DNA of 64,000 bases, taken from Ferruginibacter sp. Its GTDB lineage: Bacteria > Bacteroidota > Bacteroidia > Chitinophagales > Chitinophagaceae. The notes beneath the pieces are model-generated. The model saw nothing but the letters and a program-made list of their open reading frames with translations. It was not told where the DNA came from and searched no databases. Below, in pieces: positions 7,277 through 16,518 of the stretch (the stretch's first letter is position 1; every line of letters begins with the position of its first letter). The DNA is taken from contig JACMKX010000144.1 in NCBI GenBank assembly GCA_014379905.1, forward strand, positions 62,001-126,000. Direction: 5' to 3'. The position numbers and the translations under genes are program-made.

Positions 7277-8839
7277 TTATTGAATAATTCCGTTTGCATC
7301 CAGTATTATGATCCAGAAATCATTAGATGCTCCGGAAGGTTCATGATTTACACCTGTTAATGTTCCCGTGCCGGAACTATTGGTATAACCTGTTGCAATA
7401 TAACCTCCGTCAAAAGTTTGTTGAATGGAAAGAATAAAATCAGACCTGTCTCCACCAAACAGTTTATTCCAAACAATATTTCCTGAGGCATCCAGTTTTA
7501 GTACCCACCCGTCCTCAAATCCATAATTAGTTCCTGTAACATTTCCTGATGCGGAGGAGGAAGAAACGCCTGCAACAATATATCCGCCATCAGTTGTCTG
7601 ACTGGTAGCATAAGGAATATCTTCGTTAATACCTCCCAGCATTTTATTCCAGGTAATATTGCCCGTAGCATCCAGTTTTACGATCAAAAAATCAAATCCG
7701 CCATGTGTGGAAACAGATATATTTCCACTGGCAGGAGAGTTGGAACTTCCTGTTACAATATATCCGCCATCTGCCGTTTGTTGCACGGCATAAGCAAATT
7801 CATCTTCATCTCCACCTACCAGTTTATTCCAGGTAATACCGCCTGTGCTGTTTAGTTTTACTACCCAAAAATCATACGTACCACTAATGGTTCCGGTAAC
7901 ATCACCAGATGCAGAAGAAGTAGTTTGCCCTGCCACAATATATCCGCCATCAGCTGCCTGCCTTACAGATTGTAATTCTTCGCTACCGATACCACCCAGT
8001 AAAACATTCCATACTATAGTACCGGTAGCGTTTAATTTCACGATCCAGTAATCGGGATTGGCACTGTGGTTGATTGGGCTAACATCTCCATTGGCAGAAG
8101 ATTGTGAGTTCCCTCCTACCAGGTATCCCCCATCTGCTGTTTGTACAATACTATTGGCAAATTCATAATCGTTTCCTCCTATAAGTACATCCCATGTTGT
8201 GGCGCCGGTAGCAGCTAATTTCACCACCCAGTAATCATATTCACCATGATTGGCACCAGTTACATCACCACTTAAAGAAGAGCCGGACACGGCAGAAAAA
8301 ATATAGCCTCCGTCAGCCGTTTGTCTTATCTGTGTCAATACATCATAACCGCTTCCACCCATTACCCGGTTCCATTCAATAATACCCCCTTTATTCATTT
8401 TAACTATCCAGCAATCCCTGTCGCCGGCATTTGGATGCGTAACATCACCGGTTTCAGACCCTTCGGTAAAACCAGCAAACACATAACCGCTATCCAGGGT
8501 TTGTATCACAAAACTTGCACGGTCATCCTGGTTGGATCCTATTAAAGTTTTTGGTAAAATACTCGACGGTAAAGAAGTACATAAACTTATCCAGCCGCCA
8601 CCATTATACATTTCCACGCAATTAGTGCTTACATTGTAAATAAGCAAACCCGCCACTTTATTGGCAATGGCATTTCTTTGAGTGGTGGTCATGCGGGGAG
8701 GTAAAAAACCCTTTTGCGTGCTGCTCACTTCGAGTATAGCAGATGCCTCCGGGGTATTGGTTCCTATCCCAACATTTTGGGCTGATAATTTTATAGAAAG
8801 AAAAAAAAGGCAAATGATCGCTGGTAAAATTTTTCTCAT
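7277..8839 (-). CDS. Secreted surface protein with seven propeller-like repeats
   Basis: 520 aa. Start MRKILPAIICLFFL at 8839 gives a clean signal peptide ending near LSAQ. It opens with NVGIGTNTPEASAILEVSS and GFLPPRMT, a collar motif common in Bacteroidota surface and tail-fibre-like proteins. Seven repeats of about 60 aa then follow, each with W(N/D)xxxGG, QTxDGGYxxxG, SGDVTG and DxWxVKLxxxG. Seven such units fit a seven-bladed beta-propeller; that fold is inferred. There is no obvious T9SS C-terminal domain: the last repeat ends at the stop. It is probably exposed on the cell surface; ligand unknown. Confidence 0.75.
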   Translation of the reverse strand: MRKILPAIICLFFLSIKLSAQNVGIGTNTPEASAILEVSSTQKGFLPPRMTTTQRNAIANKVAGLLIYNVSTNCVEMYNGGGWISLCTSLPSSILPKTLIGSNQDDRASFVIQTLDSGYVFAGFTEGSETGDVTHPNAGDRDCWIVKMNKGGIIEWNRVMGGSGYDVLTQIRQTADGGYIFSAVSGSSLSGDVTGANHGEYDYWVVKLAATGATTWDVLIGGNDYEFANSIVQTADGGYLVGGNSQSSANGDVSPINHSANPDYWIVKLNATGTIVWNVLLGGIGSEELQSVRQAADGGYIVAGQTTSSASGDVTGTISGTYDFWVVKLNSTGGITWNKLVGGDEDEFAYAVQQTADGGYIVTGSSNSPASGNISVSTHGGFDFLIVKLDATGNITWNKMLGGINEDIPYATSQTTDGGYIVAGVSSSSASGNVTGTNYGFEDGWVLKLDASGNIVWNKLFGGDRSDFILSIQQTFDGGYIATGYTNSSGTGTLTGVNHEPSGASNDFWIIILDANGIIQ

Positions 8840-9037
8840 GATGGTGGTGATTAGCGGTGAAACAGCGTGCAATATAGTAAAATTACTGTATAGATAGGGG
8901 GTTTTTGCAGCAAGTATAAGGAAAATACAGCCGGCATTTACCCATTAAACCTTTTTTCTAAGGCAAATGCTTGGTGCAAAGGCTGATATAAACTTACTTA
9001 ATAATGGCTTCACTCATTTTTATTTTGAATGCATTAA

Positions 9038-10360
<1,323 letters not shown>

Positions 10361-10407
10361 CCTGGTCTCCTGACTGATCACTAATTAAGAAAGAATTGAT
10401 AAAAATT

Positions 10408-10436
10408 TGAAGGCCGGCTTAAACCGGCCTTTTTTT
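10408..10436 (+). terminator. Rho-independent terminator of eno
   Basis: AAGGCCGG (10410-10417) pairs with CCGGCCTT (10424-10431) and is followed by a T-run. Confidence 0.9.
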
Positions 10437-10440
10437 GTGT

Positions 10441-10561
10441 CACGAATTTTTAAATCGAATTGCGCGAATTACATGAATTAAAATCATGCAGACCGGTACA
10501 GCAGTTTAAACCAGCGGAATAATAAAATTCGTGTAATTCTTGTAATTCGTATAATTCGTGT
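10441..10561. repeat. Facing pair of CACGAATT-type repeats
   Basis: Arm 1 (10441-10483: CACGAATT...CGAATTGCGCGAATTACATG) is approximately the reverse complement of arm 2 (10519-10561: AATTCGTGTAATTCTTGTAATTCGTATAATTCGTGT, read in pieces). About 35 nt separate the arms. Single-arm relatives are at 17873-17904 and 46200-46228. It fills most of the eno to FtsB-like gap (10361-10677), which holds no gene. Confidence 0.75.
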
Positions 10562-10626
10562 CTAAACATTTGTATTATACAAATCAAATTCATCTTGCGA
10601 TTGTTAACACCGGTGAAAAAAATAAA

Positions 10627-10658
10627 TTGGCTCATTCGGGTACTAATTGTTTACTTTG
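10627..10658 (+). promoter_or_regulatory. Probable promoter of the FtsB/DivIC-like gene
   Basis: TTG at 10627-10629, a 21-nt spacer and TTACTTTG at 10651-10658 (one mismatch to TAnnTTTG) lie 19 nt before the ATG at 10678. Confidence 0.45.
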
Positions 10659-10677
10659 TTATGTATAAGATAAACAC

Positions 10678-10983
10678 ATGAAATACCTGAACGGAACATG
10701 GGCCATTTTAAAGAACAAGTATTTTTTGGCCATAGCCTTCTTTATTGTATGGATGTCTTTCTTCGATCCCAAAGATTGGGGATTGATATTTGCCCGTAGG
10801 GAAAAACTACAAGAGCTGGATAAAAGTGAAAAACATCTTACCTTACAGATAGCCGATACCCGTAAAGAACTCGACCTTTTGAAAACAAATGCACAAACCA
10901 TTGAAAAGTATGCCCGGGAGAAATACTACATGAAAAAGGATAATGAGGACCTCTTTATCGTAAATTCCGCAGAAAAAAAGTAA
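10678..10983 (+). CDS. Septum formation initiator, FtsB/DivIC family
   Basis: 101 aa bitopic membrane protein. A short cytoplasmic N-terminus is followed by a membrane segment at about 15-32 (YFLAIAFFIVWMSFFD), then a periplasmic coiled coil (REKLQELDKSEKHLTLQIADTRKELD...) and the conserved end EKYAREKYYMKKDNEDLFIV. In this family the protein joins FtsL and FtsQ at the divisome to activate septal wall synthesis. Location after eno is frequent in many bacteria. No ftsL or ftsQ is nearby. Confidence 0.85.
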   Translation: MKYLNGTWAILKNKYFLAIAFFIVWMSFFDPKDWGLIFARREKLQELDKSEKHLTLQIADTRKELDLLKTNAQTIEKYAREKYYMKKDNEDLFIVNSAEKK

Positions 10984-11080
10984 AAAATACCCTTTCTGCG
11001 CAATAAAGCCGATGATGGCACGTTTATAGAGAGGACAAAGGATATTTTTTTATTGAATTTTAACGCAATTAAACTTGCCT

Positions 11081-11323
11081 ATGCACAATTTTACTACGGA
11101 AGACTTGTTACAATATTTGTATAAGGAGACTTCCACTGAAAAAACAGCAGCTATTGGCGTAGCACTTCTTTCAGACTGGAGTTTACGGGAGAAATTAGAG
11201 GTTCTTAAGGGAGGTTACTCAGAATTGGACTCGGTTAAATTACTATCACCACGTAAGCAAACACTTGATAATATTTTAAGCTATGCAGAAAAATCTGTAG
11301 AAGAGTTTTCTGAAAAGGCCTGA
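11081..11323 (+). CDS. Small uncharacterised helical protein
   Basis: 80 aa from ATG 11081 (MHNFTTEDLLQYLYKETS). No signal peptide or membrane segment. It looks all-helical and rather acidic, ending in a helical segment KQTLDNILSYAEKSVEEFSE. The start MHNFTTEDLLQYLYKE is reminiscent of the short helical heads of anti-sigma-like proteins, but there are no zinc ligands. It is followed by a terminator-like hairpin whose T-run touches the nth start codon. Function unknown. Confidence 0.65.
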   Translation: MHNFTTEDLLQYLYKETSTEKTAAIGVALLSDWSLREKLEVLKGGYSELDSVKLLSPRKQTLDNILSYAEKSVEEFSEKA

Positions 11324-11346
11324 ATGCCATTAGTTTTATTGAACTT

Positions 11347-11380
11347 AGCCCTGGTTTTAAATTAAACCCGGGCTTTTTTT
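11347..11380 (+). terminator. Terminator hairpin abutting the nth start codon
   Basis: AGCCCTGGTTT (11347-11357) pairs with AAACCCGGGCT (11364-11374) with one mismatch, then seven Ts (11374-11380). The nth ATG is the very next base (11381). Confidence 0.75.
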
Positions 11381-12016
11381 ATGACCAGGAAACAACGCTA
11401 TGAGTACGTTATTGACTATTTTTTGGAGCATGCGCCCAACGCTGAAACAGAACTTTTTTACGATAATCCTTTCCAGTTGTTGGTGGCCGTTATTTTATCG
11501 GCGCAATGCACAGATAAAAGAGTAAACTTAACTACCCCGGCCATTTTTGAAAAATTTCCCGGTCCTGAAGCCATGAGCCGGGCAGCTGTTGAAGATATAT
11601 TTGCACTCATTAAAAGCATCAGTTATCCCAATAACAAAAGCAAACATCTTATTGGAATGGCGCAAATGCTGGTAGAAGATTTTGGAGGAGAAGTGCCAAT
11701 GACTGTACAAGAACTGGTGAAATTACCCGGAGTTGGCAGAAAAACAGCCAATGTGATCACCAGTGTGATAGATGAACAGCCTAATATGGCGGTTGATACA
11801 CATGTTTTTAGAGTAAGCGCCAGGATAGGACTTACCACTGGCGCTAAAACACCGGAAGCTACTGAAAAACAACTGGTAAAATTCATTCCGCCGCAATATG
11901 TACACAAAGCCCATCACTGGCTGATATTACATGGAAGGTATATATGTGTGGCCCGTAAACCAAAATGCAATGAATGCGGCTTAACGATGGTGTGTAAATT
12001 TTACAATAATCAATAG
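11381..12016 (+). CDS. nth: Endonuclease III (DNA glycosylase/AP lyase)
   Basis: 211 aa base-excision repair enzyme that removes oxidised pyrimidines and cleaves the AP site. The helix-hairpin-helix is LPGVGRKTANV with catalytic Lys121; Asp139 is in VDTHVFR. The 4Fe-4S loop has Cys189, Cys196, Cys199 and Cys205 in the canonical C-x6-C-x2-C-x5-C spacing. The N-terminus aligns with E. coli Nth, so the ATG at 11381 is right even though a terminator hairpin ends immediately before it. It has no leader room for a ribosome site if transcribed from there. Confidence 0.95.
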   Translation: MTRKQRYEYVIDYFLEHAPNAETELFYDNPFQLLVAVILSAQCTDKRVNLTTPAIFEKFPGPEAMSRAAVEDIFALIKSISYPNNKSKHLIGMAQMLVEDFGGEVPMTVQELVKLPGVGRKTANVITSVIDEQPNMAVDTHVFRVSARIGLTTGAKTPEATEKQLVKFIPPQYVHKAHHWLILHGRYICVARKPKCNECGLTMVCKFYNNQ

Positions 12017-12098
12017 GCGGCAGCACTCATATTTGAAGAATTATTGGTTTATTTGTAAAAAGAAACCGGGCTACAATTCAAGCCCCTTAATATTTGTA

Positions 12099-13040
12099 AT
12101 GAAACTGATGAGAAAAATTGTATCTGTAGCATGTTTGTCACTGGTGATGCTTTGTTTTACTAACAGGGCTGCTGCGCAATATTACTTTTATAACGATAGC
12201 TATTATGATACTCCCGTCATGTTTGAATTGGGTGGTACCATCGGGGCCATGAATAGCCTTACCGATATCGGCGGAAAAAAAGGCATCGGGGGAAAATTTG
12301 TAAAAGATCTTAATATGGGCAACACCGAATTTACAGGTGGTGTTTATTTAGCTGCTTTATATAAATATGCTTTTGGCCTGAGGTTGGAACTAAATTTCGG
12401 CCGGCTGTCTGCTTACGATAGTATATTGAAAGGTGTTACAGATATAGCCAAAGCCCGTTACAACCGCAATCTCAGCTTTCGCACAAATATCACTGAAGTT
12501 GCTGCTATTGCAGAATTTCACCCCCTGTTTGCTTTCATCGACTGGGAATCAAGAGAAGGCGATCCCCCGCGTTTTTCACCCTATCTTTTAGGAGGTATCA
12601 GTTATTTCACTTTTAATCCGCAGGCAAAATTAAACAATGTATGGGTTGATCTGCAGCCGTTGAGAACCGAAGGACAAGGCTTTGCAGAATACCCCGATAA
12701 AAAACCATACAAGTTAAATGGCATCGCTATTCCTGTTGGCGGCGGAGTTAAATATGAACTCTCTTCCCTTTTTAATATTCGTGCAGAATTTGTTTACAGG
12801 CCCACTAATACAGACTACCTCGATGACGTGAGTACTACCTACGCAGACAAAAGTTTGTTTTCAAATTATTTTTCCGGTAACAGGCTGGTAAATGCAATAT
12901 TACTGAGCGATCGTCAGCTGGGTGCTGAGCCTGGTCAGACATTACCTGGTAAAAAACGTGGTAATCCCAAAGACAAAGACAATTACTTTAGTTTCAATAT
13001 TAAGATCGGTATTGGAATAGGAAGAGAAAGAATTAGGTAA
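12099..13040 (+). CDS. Outer-membrane beta-barrel protein (DUF6089-like)
   Basis: 313 aa. The ATG at 12099 (MKLMRKIVSVACLSLVMLCF) gives a signal peptide ending near AAAQ; the upstream open frame from 12033 starts at a TTG and is not needed. The mature part begins ELGGTIGAMNSLTDIGG and alternates strands and loops (GVYLAALYKYAFGLRLELNFGRL), ending in a Gly-rich strand, FNIKIGIGIGRERIR. This is typical of a small Bacteroidota barrel related to the DUF6089 set. Role unknown. It is convergent with korA, with a shared terminator. Confidence 0.75.
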   Translation: MKLMRKIVSVACLSLVMLCFTNRAAAQYYFYNDSYYDTPVMFELGGTIGAMNSLTDIGGKKGIGGKFVKDLNMGNTEFTGGVYLAALYKYAFGLRLELNFGRLSAYDSILKGVTDIAKARYNRNLSFRTNITEVAAIAEFHPLFAFIDWESREGDPPRFSPYLLGGISYFTFNPQAKLNNVWVDLQPLRTEGQGFAEYPDKKPYKLNGIAIPVGGGVKYELSSLFNIRAEFVYRPTNTDYLDDVSTTYADKSLFSNYFSGNRLVNAILLSDRQLGAEPGQTLPGKKRGNPKDKDNYFSFNIKIGIGIGRERIR

Positions 13041-13049
13041 TAGATAGTG

Positions 13050-13206
13050 GATTACTGATAATTTTTAAATGGATAATTAATTACCATTTTCTGTGACGTC
13101 CTAAAAAAGCGTCTCAGTGTATGAGACGCTTTTTTATTTTTATTGTGTGTCCCGTCCTGAAATGGTCGCTTCATTATCAATTATCCATTAAAAAATTATC
13201 CATTAC
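13050..13206. repeat. Facing pair of ATTATCCATT-type repeats around a terminator
   Basis: Arm 1 (about 13050-13083, GATAATTTTTAAATGGATAA then TTAATTACC) is approximately the reverse complement of arm 2 (13171-13206, TCATTATCAATTATCCATTA then AAAAATTATCCATTAC). The terminator at 13103-13135 lies between them. Arm 2 overlaps the last three codons of korA. A relative is at 42040-42078. Confidence 0.7.
13103..13135. terminator. Bidirectional terminator between the barrel gene and korA
   Basis: AAAAAAGCGTCTCA (13103-13116) pairs perfectly with TGAGACGCTTTTTT (13122-13135) around the loop GTGTA. Symmetric A-runs and T-runs serve both convergent genes. Confidence 0.92.
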
Positions 13207-15049
13207 TTAGTTCTTCTTTAATAAACTCTACCAGTTCGGATTTTGTAATAGGTACTCCCTTGATCTTGTTGTAACCTTTTGCATCTACCAGGTACACGTC
13301 CCTGATAATTTTTATCAATTGCCCGTTGTTGATCTCCGGGATAATTATTTTTTCAAAGTTTTTTATAATATCCCCCAGGTTTTCCGGGAAAGGGCGCACG
13401 TAACGCAAATGTGCATGTGATACAGCATGGCCCTGCGCCTGCAATTCAATACAGGCACTCTTAATTGAACCATAGGTGCTGCCCCAGCCCAATATCAAAA
13501 TTTTACCAACTGCTGCACCGCTGTCCAATTGTTGTTTCGGAACATAATGTGCGATCTTATCAACCTTTTCCTGCCTGATCTTTACCATCAGCTCGTGGTT
13601 GTCCGAATCGTAGCTGATATTACCGGTGATGTTTTGTTTTTCCAGTCCGCCTATTCTATGCTCAAGCGCAGGAGTGCCCGGCACTACCCATGGTCGAACC
13701 AGTTTATCATCTCTTAAGTATGGTTGAAATTTATCTTCGCCATCCCACAATTCTGTTTTAAATTTTACATGAATGGGCGGTAGGTTTTCGCTTGCAGGAA
13801 AGCGCCATGGTTCTGCACCATTGGCAATATAACCGTCGCTTAATAAAATAACCGGTGTCATGTGTTGTACAGCGATCCTGACAGCTTCATATGCCACTTC
13901 AAAACAATCGCTGGGCGAATTCGCAGCGATCACTGGCATAGGGCATTCGCCGTTTCTTCCATAATATGCCTGCAACAGGTCACTTTGTTCTGTTTTGGTT
14001 GGAAGGCCGGTACTTGGTCCGCCCCGCTGCACATTCACAATCACCAGCGGAATTTCCAGCATCACTGCCAGGCCCATAGCTTCTGCTTTTAATGCCATAC
14101 CTGGCCCACTGGTTGTGGTTAAACCAATGGCACCACCATAACTGGCACCAATAGCCGAAGTAATGGCAGCGATCTCATCCTCGGCCTGGAATGTTTTAAT
14201 ACCAAAATTTTTATACCTGCTCAGTTCATGCAAAATATCCGAAGCAGGGGTAATTGGATAAGAACCGAGAAACAAAGGCAGTTCACTTTTTTGCGAAGCG
14301 GCTATCAATCCATAGGTGAGTGCCTGGTTGCCCATAATAGAGCGGTAAGTGCCCGGTTCCATTTTTGCTTTATCAACAGAATAGCGATGCGTAAAGGTTT
14401 CGGTGGTATCACCAAAATTGTAACCGCTTTTTAATGCCTTTACATTACTCTCTAATATCTCTGGTTTTTTTCCGAATTTTTCTGTTAAAAAGTTGATGGT
14501 GTTATCCATATCCCGGTTATACATCCAGTATAAAAAGCCGAGTACAAACATATTTTTTGCACGGTCTTTTTCCTTGGTGCCCATGGTAATATCCTTCAAT
14601 GCTTCCCGGGTCATTTTGGTAACATCCATTTTTATTACCTCGTATCCTTCCAGGCTGTTATCTTCCAAAGGATTTACACCATCAGGGTAATTGGCCAGTC
14701 TTAAATTCTTACTGTCAAATCCATCCGTGTTGGCAATAATTTTTCCGCCTTTTTTCAGTCCCTTTAAATTTACTTTCAATGCGGCTGCATTCATCGCTAC
14801 CAGTACATCACAATCATCGCCCGGTGTAAAAATAGGGTTGGTGCTTATCCGTAGCTGGAAACCACTCACGCCCGGTAGTGTTCCTATCGGGGCACGTATC
14901 TCCGCAGGAAAATCGGGGAAGGTCGCCAGGTCAAGACCAAGCAAGGCCGAACTGGTGGTAAACTGGCTGCCGGTTAACTGCATGCCATCGCCACTGTCGC
15001 CGGCAAATTTTATGATCACCTCACTTAATACTTCCTGGTTATCTGGCAT
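13196..15049 (-). CDS. korA: 2-oxoacid:ferredoxin oxidoreductase, gamma-alpha fusion (KorA type)
   Basis: 617 aa subunit of a 2-oxoglutarate (or related 2-oxoacid) ferredoxin oxidoreductase. The N-terminal gamma domain (about 1-190) opens IIKFAGDSGDGMQLTG, and the alpha domain follows with SYPITPASDILHELS, TSGPGMALKAEAMGLA and RGGPSTGLPTKTEQ. The thiamine-binding beta subunit (korB), normally the next gene, is absent: the next gene downstream is convergent. Either korB is elsewhere or the operon was split. The last codons lie within a dispersed repeat. Confidence 0.9.
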   Translation of the reverse strand: MPDNQEVLSEVIIKFAGDSGDGMQLTGSQFTTSSALLGLDLATFPDFPAEIRAPIGTLPGVSGFQLRISTNPIFTPGDDCDVLVAMNAAALKVNLKGLKKGGKIIANTDGFDSKNLRLANYPDGVNPLEDNSLEGYEVIKMDVTKMTREALKDITMGTKEKDRAKNMFVLGFLYWMYNRDMDNTINFLTEKFGKKPEILESNVKALKSGYNFGDTTETFTHRYSVDKAKMEPGTYRSIMGNQALTYGLIAASQKSELPLFLGSYPITPASDILHELSRYKNFGIKTFQAEDEIAAITSAIGASYGGAIGLTTTSGPGMALKAEAMGLAVMLEIPLVIVNVQRGGPSTGLPTKTEQSDLLQAYYGRNGECPMPVIAANSPSDCFEVAYEAVRIAVQHMTPVILLSDGYIANGAEPWRFPASENLPPIHVKFKTELWDGEDKFQPYLRDDKLVRPWVVPGTPALEHRIGGLEKQNITGNISYDSDNHELMVKIRQEKVDKIAHYVPKQQLDSGAAVGKILILGWGSTYGSIKSACIELQAQGHAVSHAHLRYVRPFPENLGDIIKNFEKIIIPEINNGQLIKIIRDVYLVDAKGYNKIKGVPITKSELVEFIKEELSNG

Positions 15050-15081
15050 AAAAACGATATTAATAAATTGGCTGCAAAGTT

Positions 15082-15247
15082 AAACCCGGATTGCGAGGAT
15101 TAGTGAGATTGACCGGGATTTTTCTCTATCTCGAAATCAACTATTAACCGGAGGACTGCAAGGCAGGAAGCATTTCCGGAATTTTAGCTTTTGCATCCTT
15201 AAATGGTTTTATCCTGAAAATCCTCCTAATCATATTAATCCCGGTTA
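15082..15247. repeat. Facing pair of AATCCT/AGGATT repeats in a divergent promoter region
   Basis: Arm 1 (15082-15121, AACCCGGATTGCGAGGATTA then GTGAGATTGACCGGGATT) resembles the reverse complement of arm 2 (15195-15247, ATCCTGAAAATCCTCCTAAT then CATATTAATCCCGGTT). It occupies the divergent korA/arginase-like gap, and arm 2 overlaps the start of a candidate -7 element. Confidence 0.65.
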
Positions 15248-15253
15248 TATTTG
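15246..15253 (+). promoter_or_regulatory. -7 promoter element of the arginase-like gene
   Basis: TATATTTG is an exact TAnnTTTG match 15 nt before the ATG at 15269. The predicted leader is under 10 nt. No clear -33 TTG is visible. Confidence 0.45.
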
Positions 15254-15268
15254 TGCAAACTTTTTTCA

Positions 15269-16396
15269 ATGCAGGATCTGATGGAATTGCTGGAGCCCGT
15301 ATCCGTTCATGAACTAAATGAAGACGAAGGATATACCGACGGGCAGCTGGCCAAACATATAAAAATTTATGAAGATGAATTACCGAACCTGGAAAGTATT
15401 GATATTGTAATACTGGGTGTGACCGAATGCAGGGGCAATGGCTTTTTTGAAAGCGACAGCAATGCAGCCAACATCATCCGCAAACATTTATACCGGTTGC
15501 ATTACTGGCACACAGATATTAGAATGGCAGATTTTGGTAATGTAAAAAGGGGCGATGCTTTAACCGATAGTTATGCTGCTGTAAAAACTGTGCTGGCAGA
15601 ATTGTTCAGGGCAGGTAAAACAGTTTTGTTATTAGGAGGTTCGCATGATATTACCTTGGCACAATATGGTGCCTACATCGAACTCAATCAGCAGGTTGAA
15701 GCCACTTGTGTAGATGCCATGATCGACCTGCGTGGCGAAAGTCCCATCCGCAGCCAGAATTTTTTACTGGAAATGCTCACCAGCGAACCCAGTATGGTAA
15801 AACATTACAACCATATTGGTTTCCAGAGTTATTTTGTACACCCGCGCATGCTGGAAACAATGGATAAGCTTCGCTTTGATTGTTACCGGGTAGGAACCGT
15901 TACCGAAAATATTGACGAAATGGAACCTGTGCTGCGCAACAGTCATTTACTAAGTTTTGACATCAGCGCCATTAAACACAGTGACGCACCAGCCAATAAA
16001 AATTGTCCCAATGGATTAACCGGTATAGAAGCGTGTATGCTTACCCGTTATGCCGGCCTTAGCAACCAGCTGAACAGTATTGGAATTTATGGTTACCGCC
16101 CGCAGGATGATGTGGAGGAAATGACAGCCAAACAAATCTCTCAAATGATCTGGTATTTTATTGATGGTAAAAATCGTTGCAAACAGGAACCCGCTTTAAG
16201 TGAAAGAGCCAGTTTTAATGAATACCACACCGCCTTTGCCGAAGTAGATACCGTTTTCCTTCAAAGCAAAAGAACCAACCGCTGGTGGATGCAGATGCCG
16301 GATAAAACTTTTATAGCCTGCAGTCATACAGATTATTTAAAGGCCAGTCATAATGAAATCCCGGAAAGATGGTTGAGGTTGCAGGAAAGGAATTAG
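15269..16396 (+). CDS. Arginase/formimidoylglutamase-fold protein with altered metal site
   Basis: 375 aa from ATG 15269 (MQDLMELLEPVSVHE); a TTG at 15251 is upstream in frame. The ureohydrolase fold is clear: GVTECRGNG, LLGGSHDITLAQ (His126, Asp127), CVDAMIDLRGE, LLSFDISAIKHSDAPA. Active members need DAHxD and SFDxDxxDP to bind two Mn. Here these read DAMID (His to Met at 151) and SFDISAIKHSD (Asp to Ser), so a full dinuclear site is unlikely. Database names such as formimidoylglutamase would therefore be misleading. A structural or single-metal role is more plausible. Confidence 0.75.
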   Translation: MQDLMELLEPVSVHELNEDEGYTDGQLAKHIKIYEDELPNLESIDIVILGVTECRGNGFFESDSNAANIIRKHLYRLHYWHTDIRMADFGNVKRGDALTDSYAAVKTVLAELFRAGKTVLLLGGSHDITLAQYGAYIELNQQVEATCVDAMIDLRGESPIRSQNFLLEMLTSEPSMVKHYNHIGFQSYFVHPRMLETMDKLRFDCYRVGTVTENIDEMEPVLRNSHLLSFDISAIKHSDAPANKNCPNGLTGIEACMLTRYAGLSNQLNSIGIYGYRPQDDVEEMTAKQISQMIWYFIDGKNRCKQEPALSERASFNEYHTAFAEVDTVFLQSKRTNRWWMQMPDKTFIACSHTDYLKASHNEIPERWLRLQERN

Positions 16397-16424
16397 GGTC
16401 GGCACCGCAGGTCAGACCCGTTAT
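16396..16424. repeat. Dispersed repeat, GGTCAGACCCG family (copy 2)
   Basis: GGGTCGGCACCGCAGGTCAG leads into ACCCG directly after the stop codon. It shares GGTCAGACCCG with 7187-7219 and forms a 5-bp GGGTC/GACCC stem. The following stretch (16455-16500) repeats CAATGTGCTAATT twice and includes the palindrome CTAATTAGCTAATTAG. Confidence 0.5.
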
Positions 16425-16518
16425 AAGATGGCTTCTGTGCAGTAAAAGAGTTAATCAATGTGCTAATTAGCTAATTAGCCAATGTGCTAATTTTAAAGCA
16501 TTGTAGCTCATTTTAAAA

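Noticed and set aside
7277..8600. Regularly spaced similar DNA units resembling a CRISPR array
   Set aside because: They are about 180-nt coding repeats in one open frame with periodic protein motifs, not short repeats with unique spacers.
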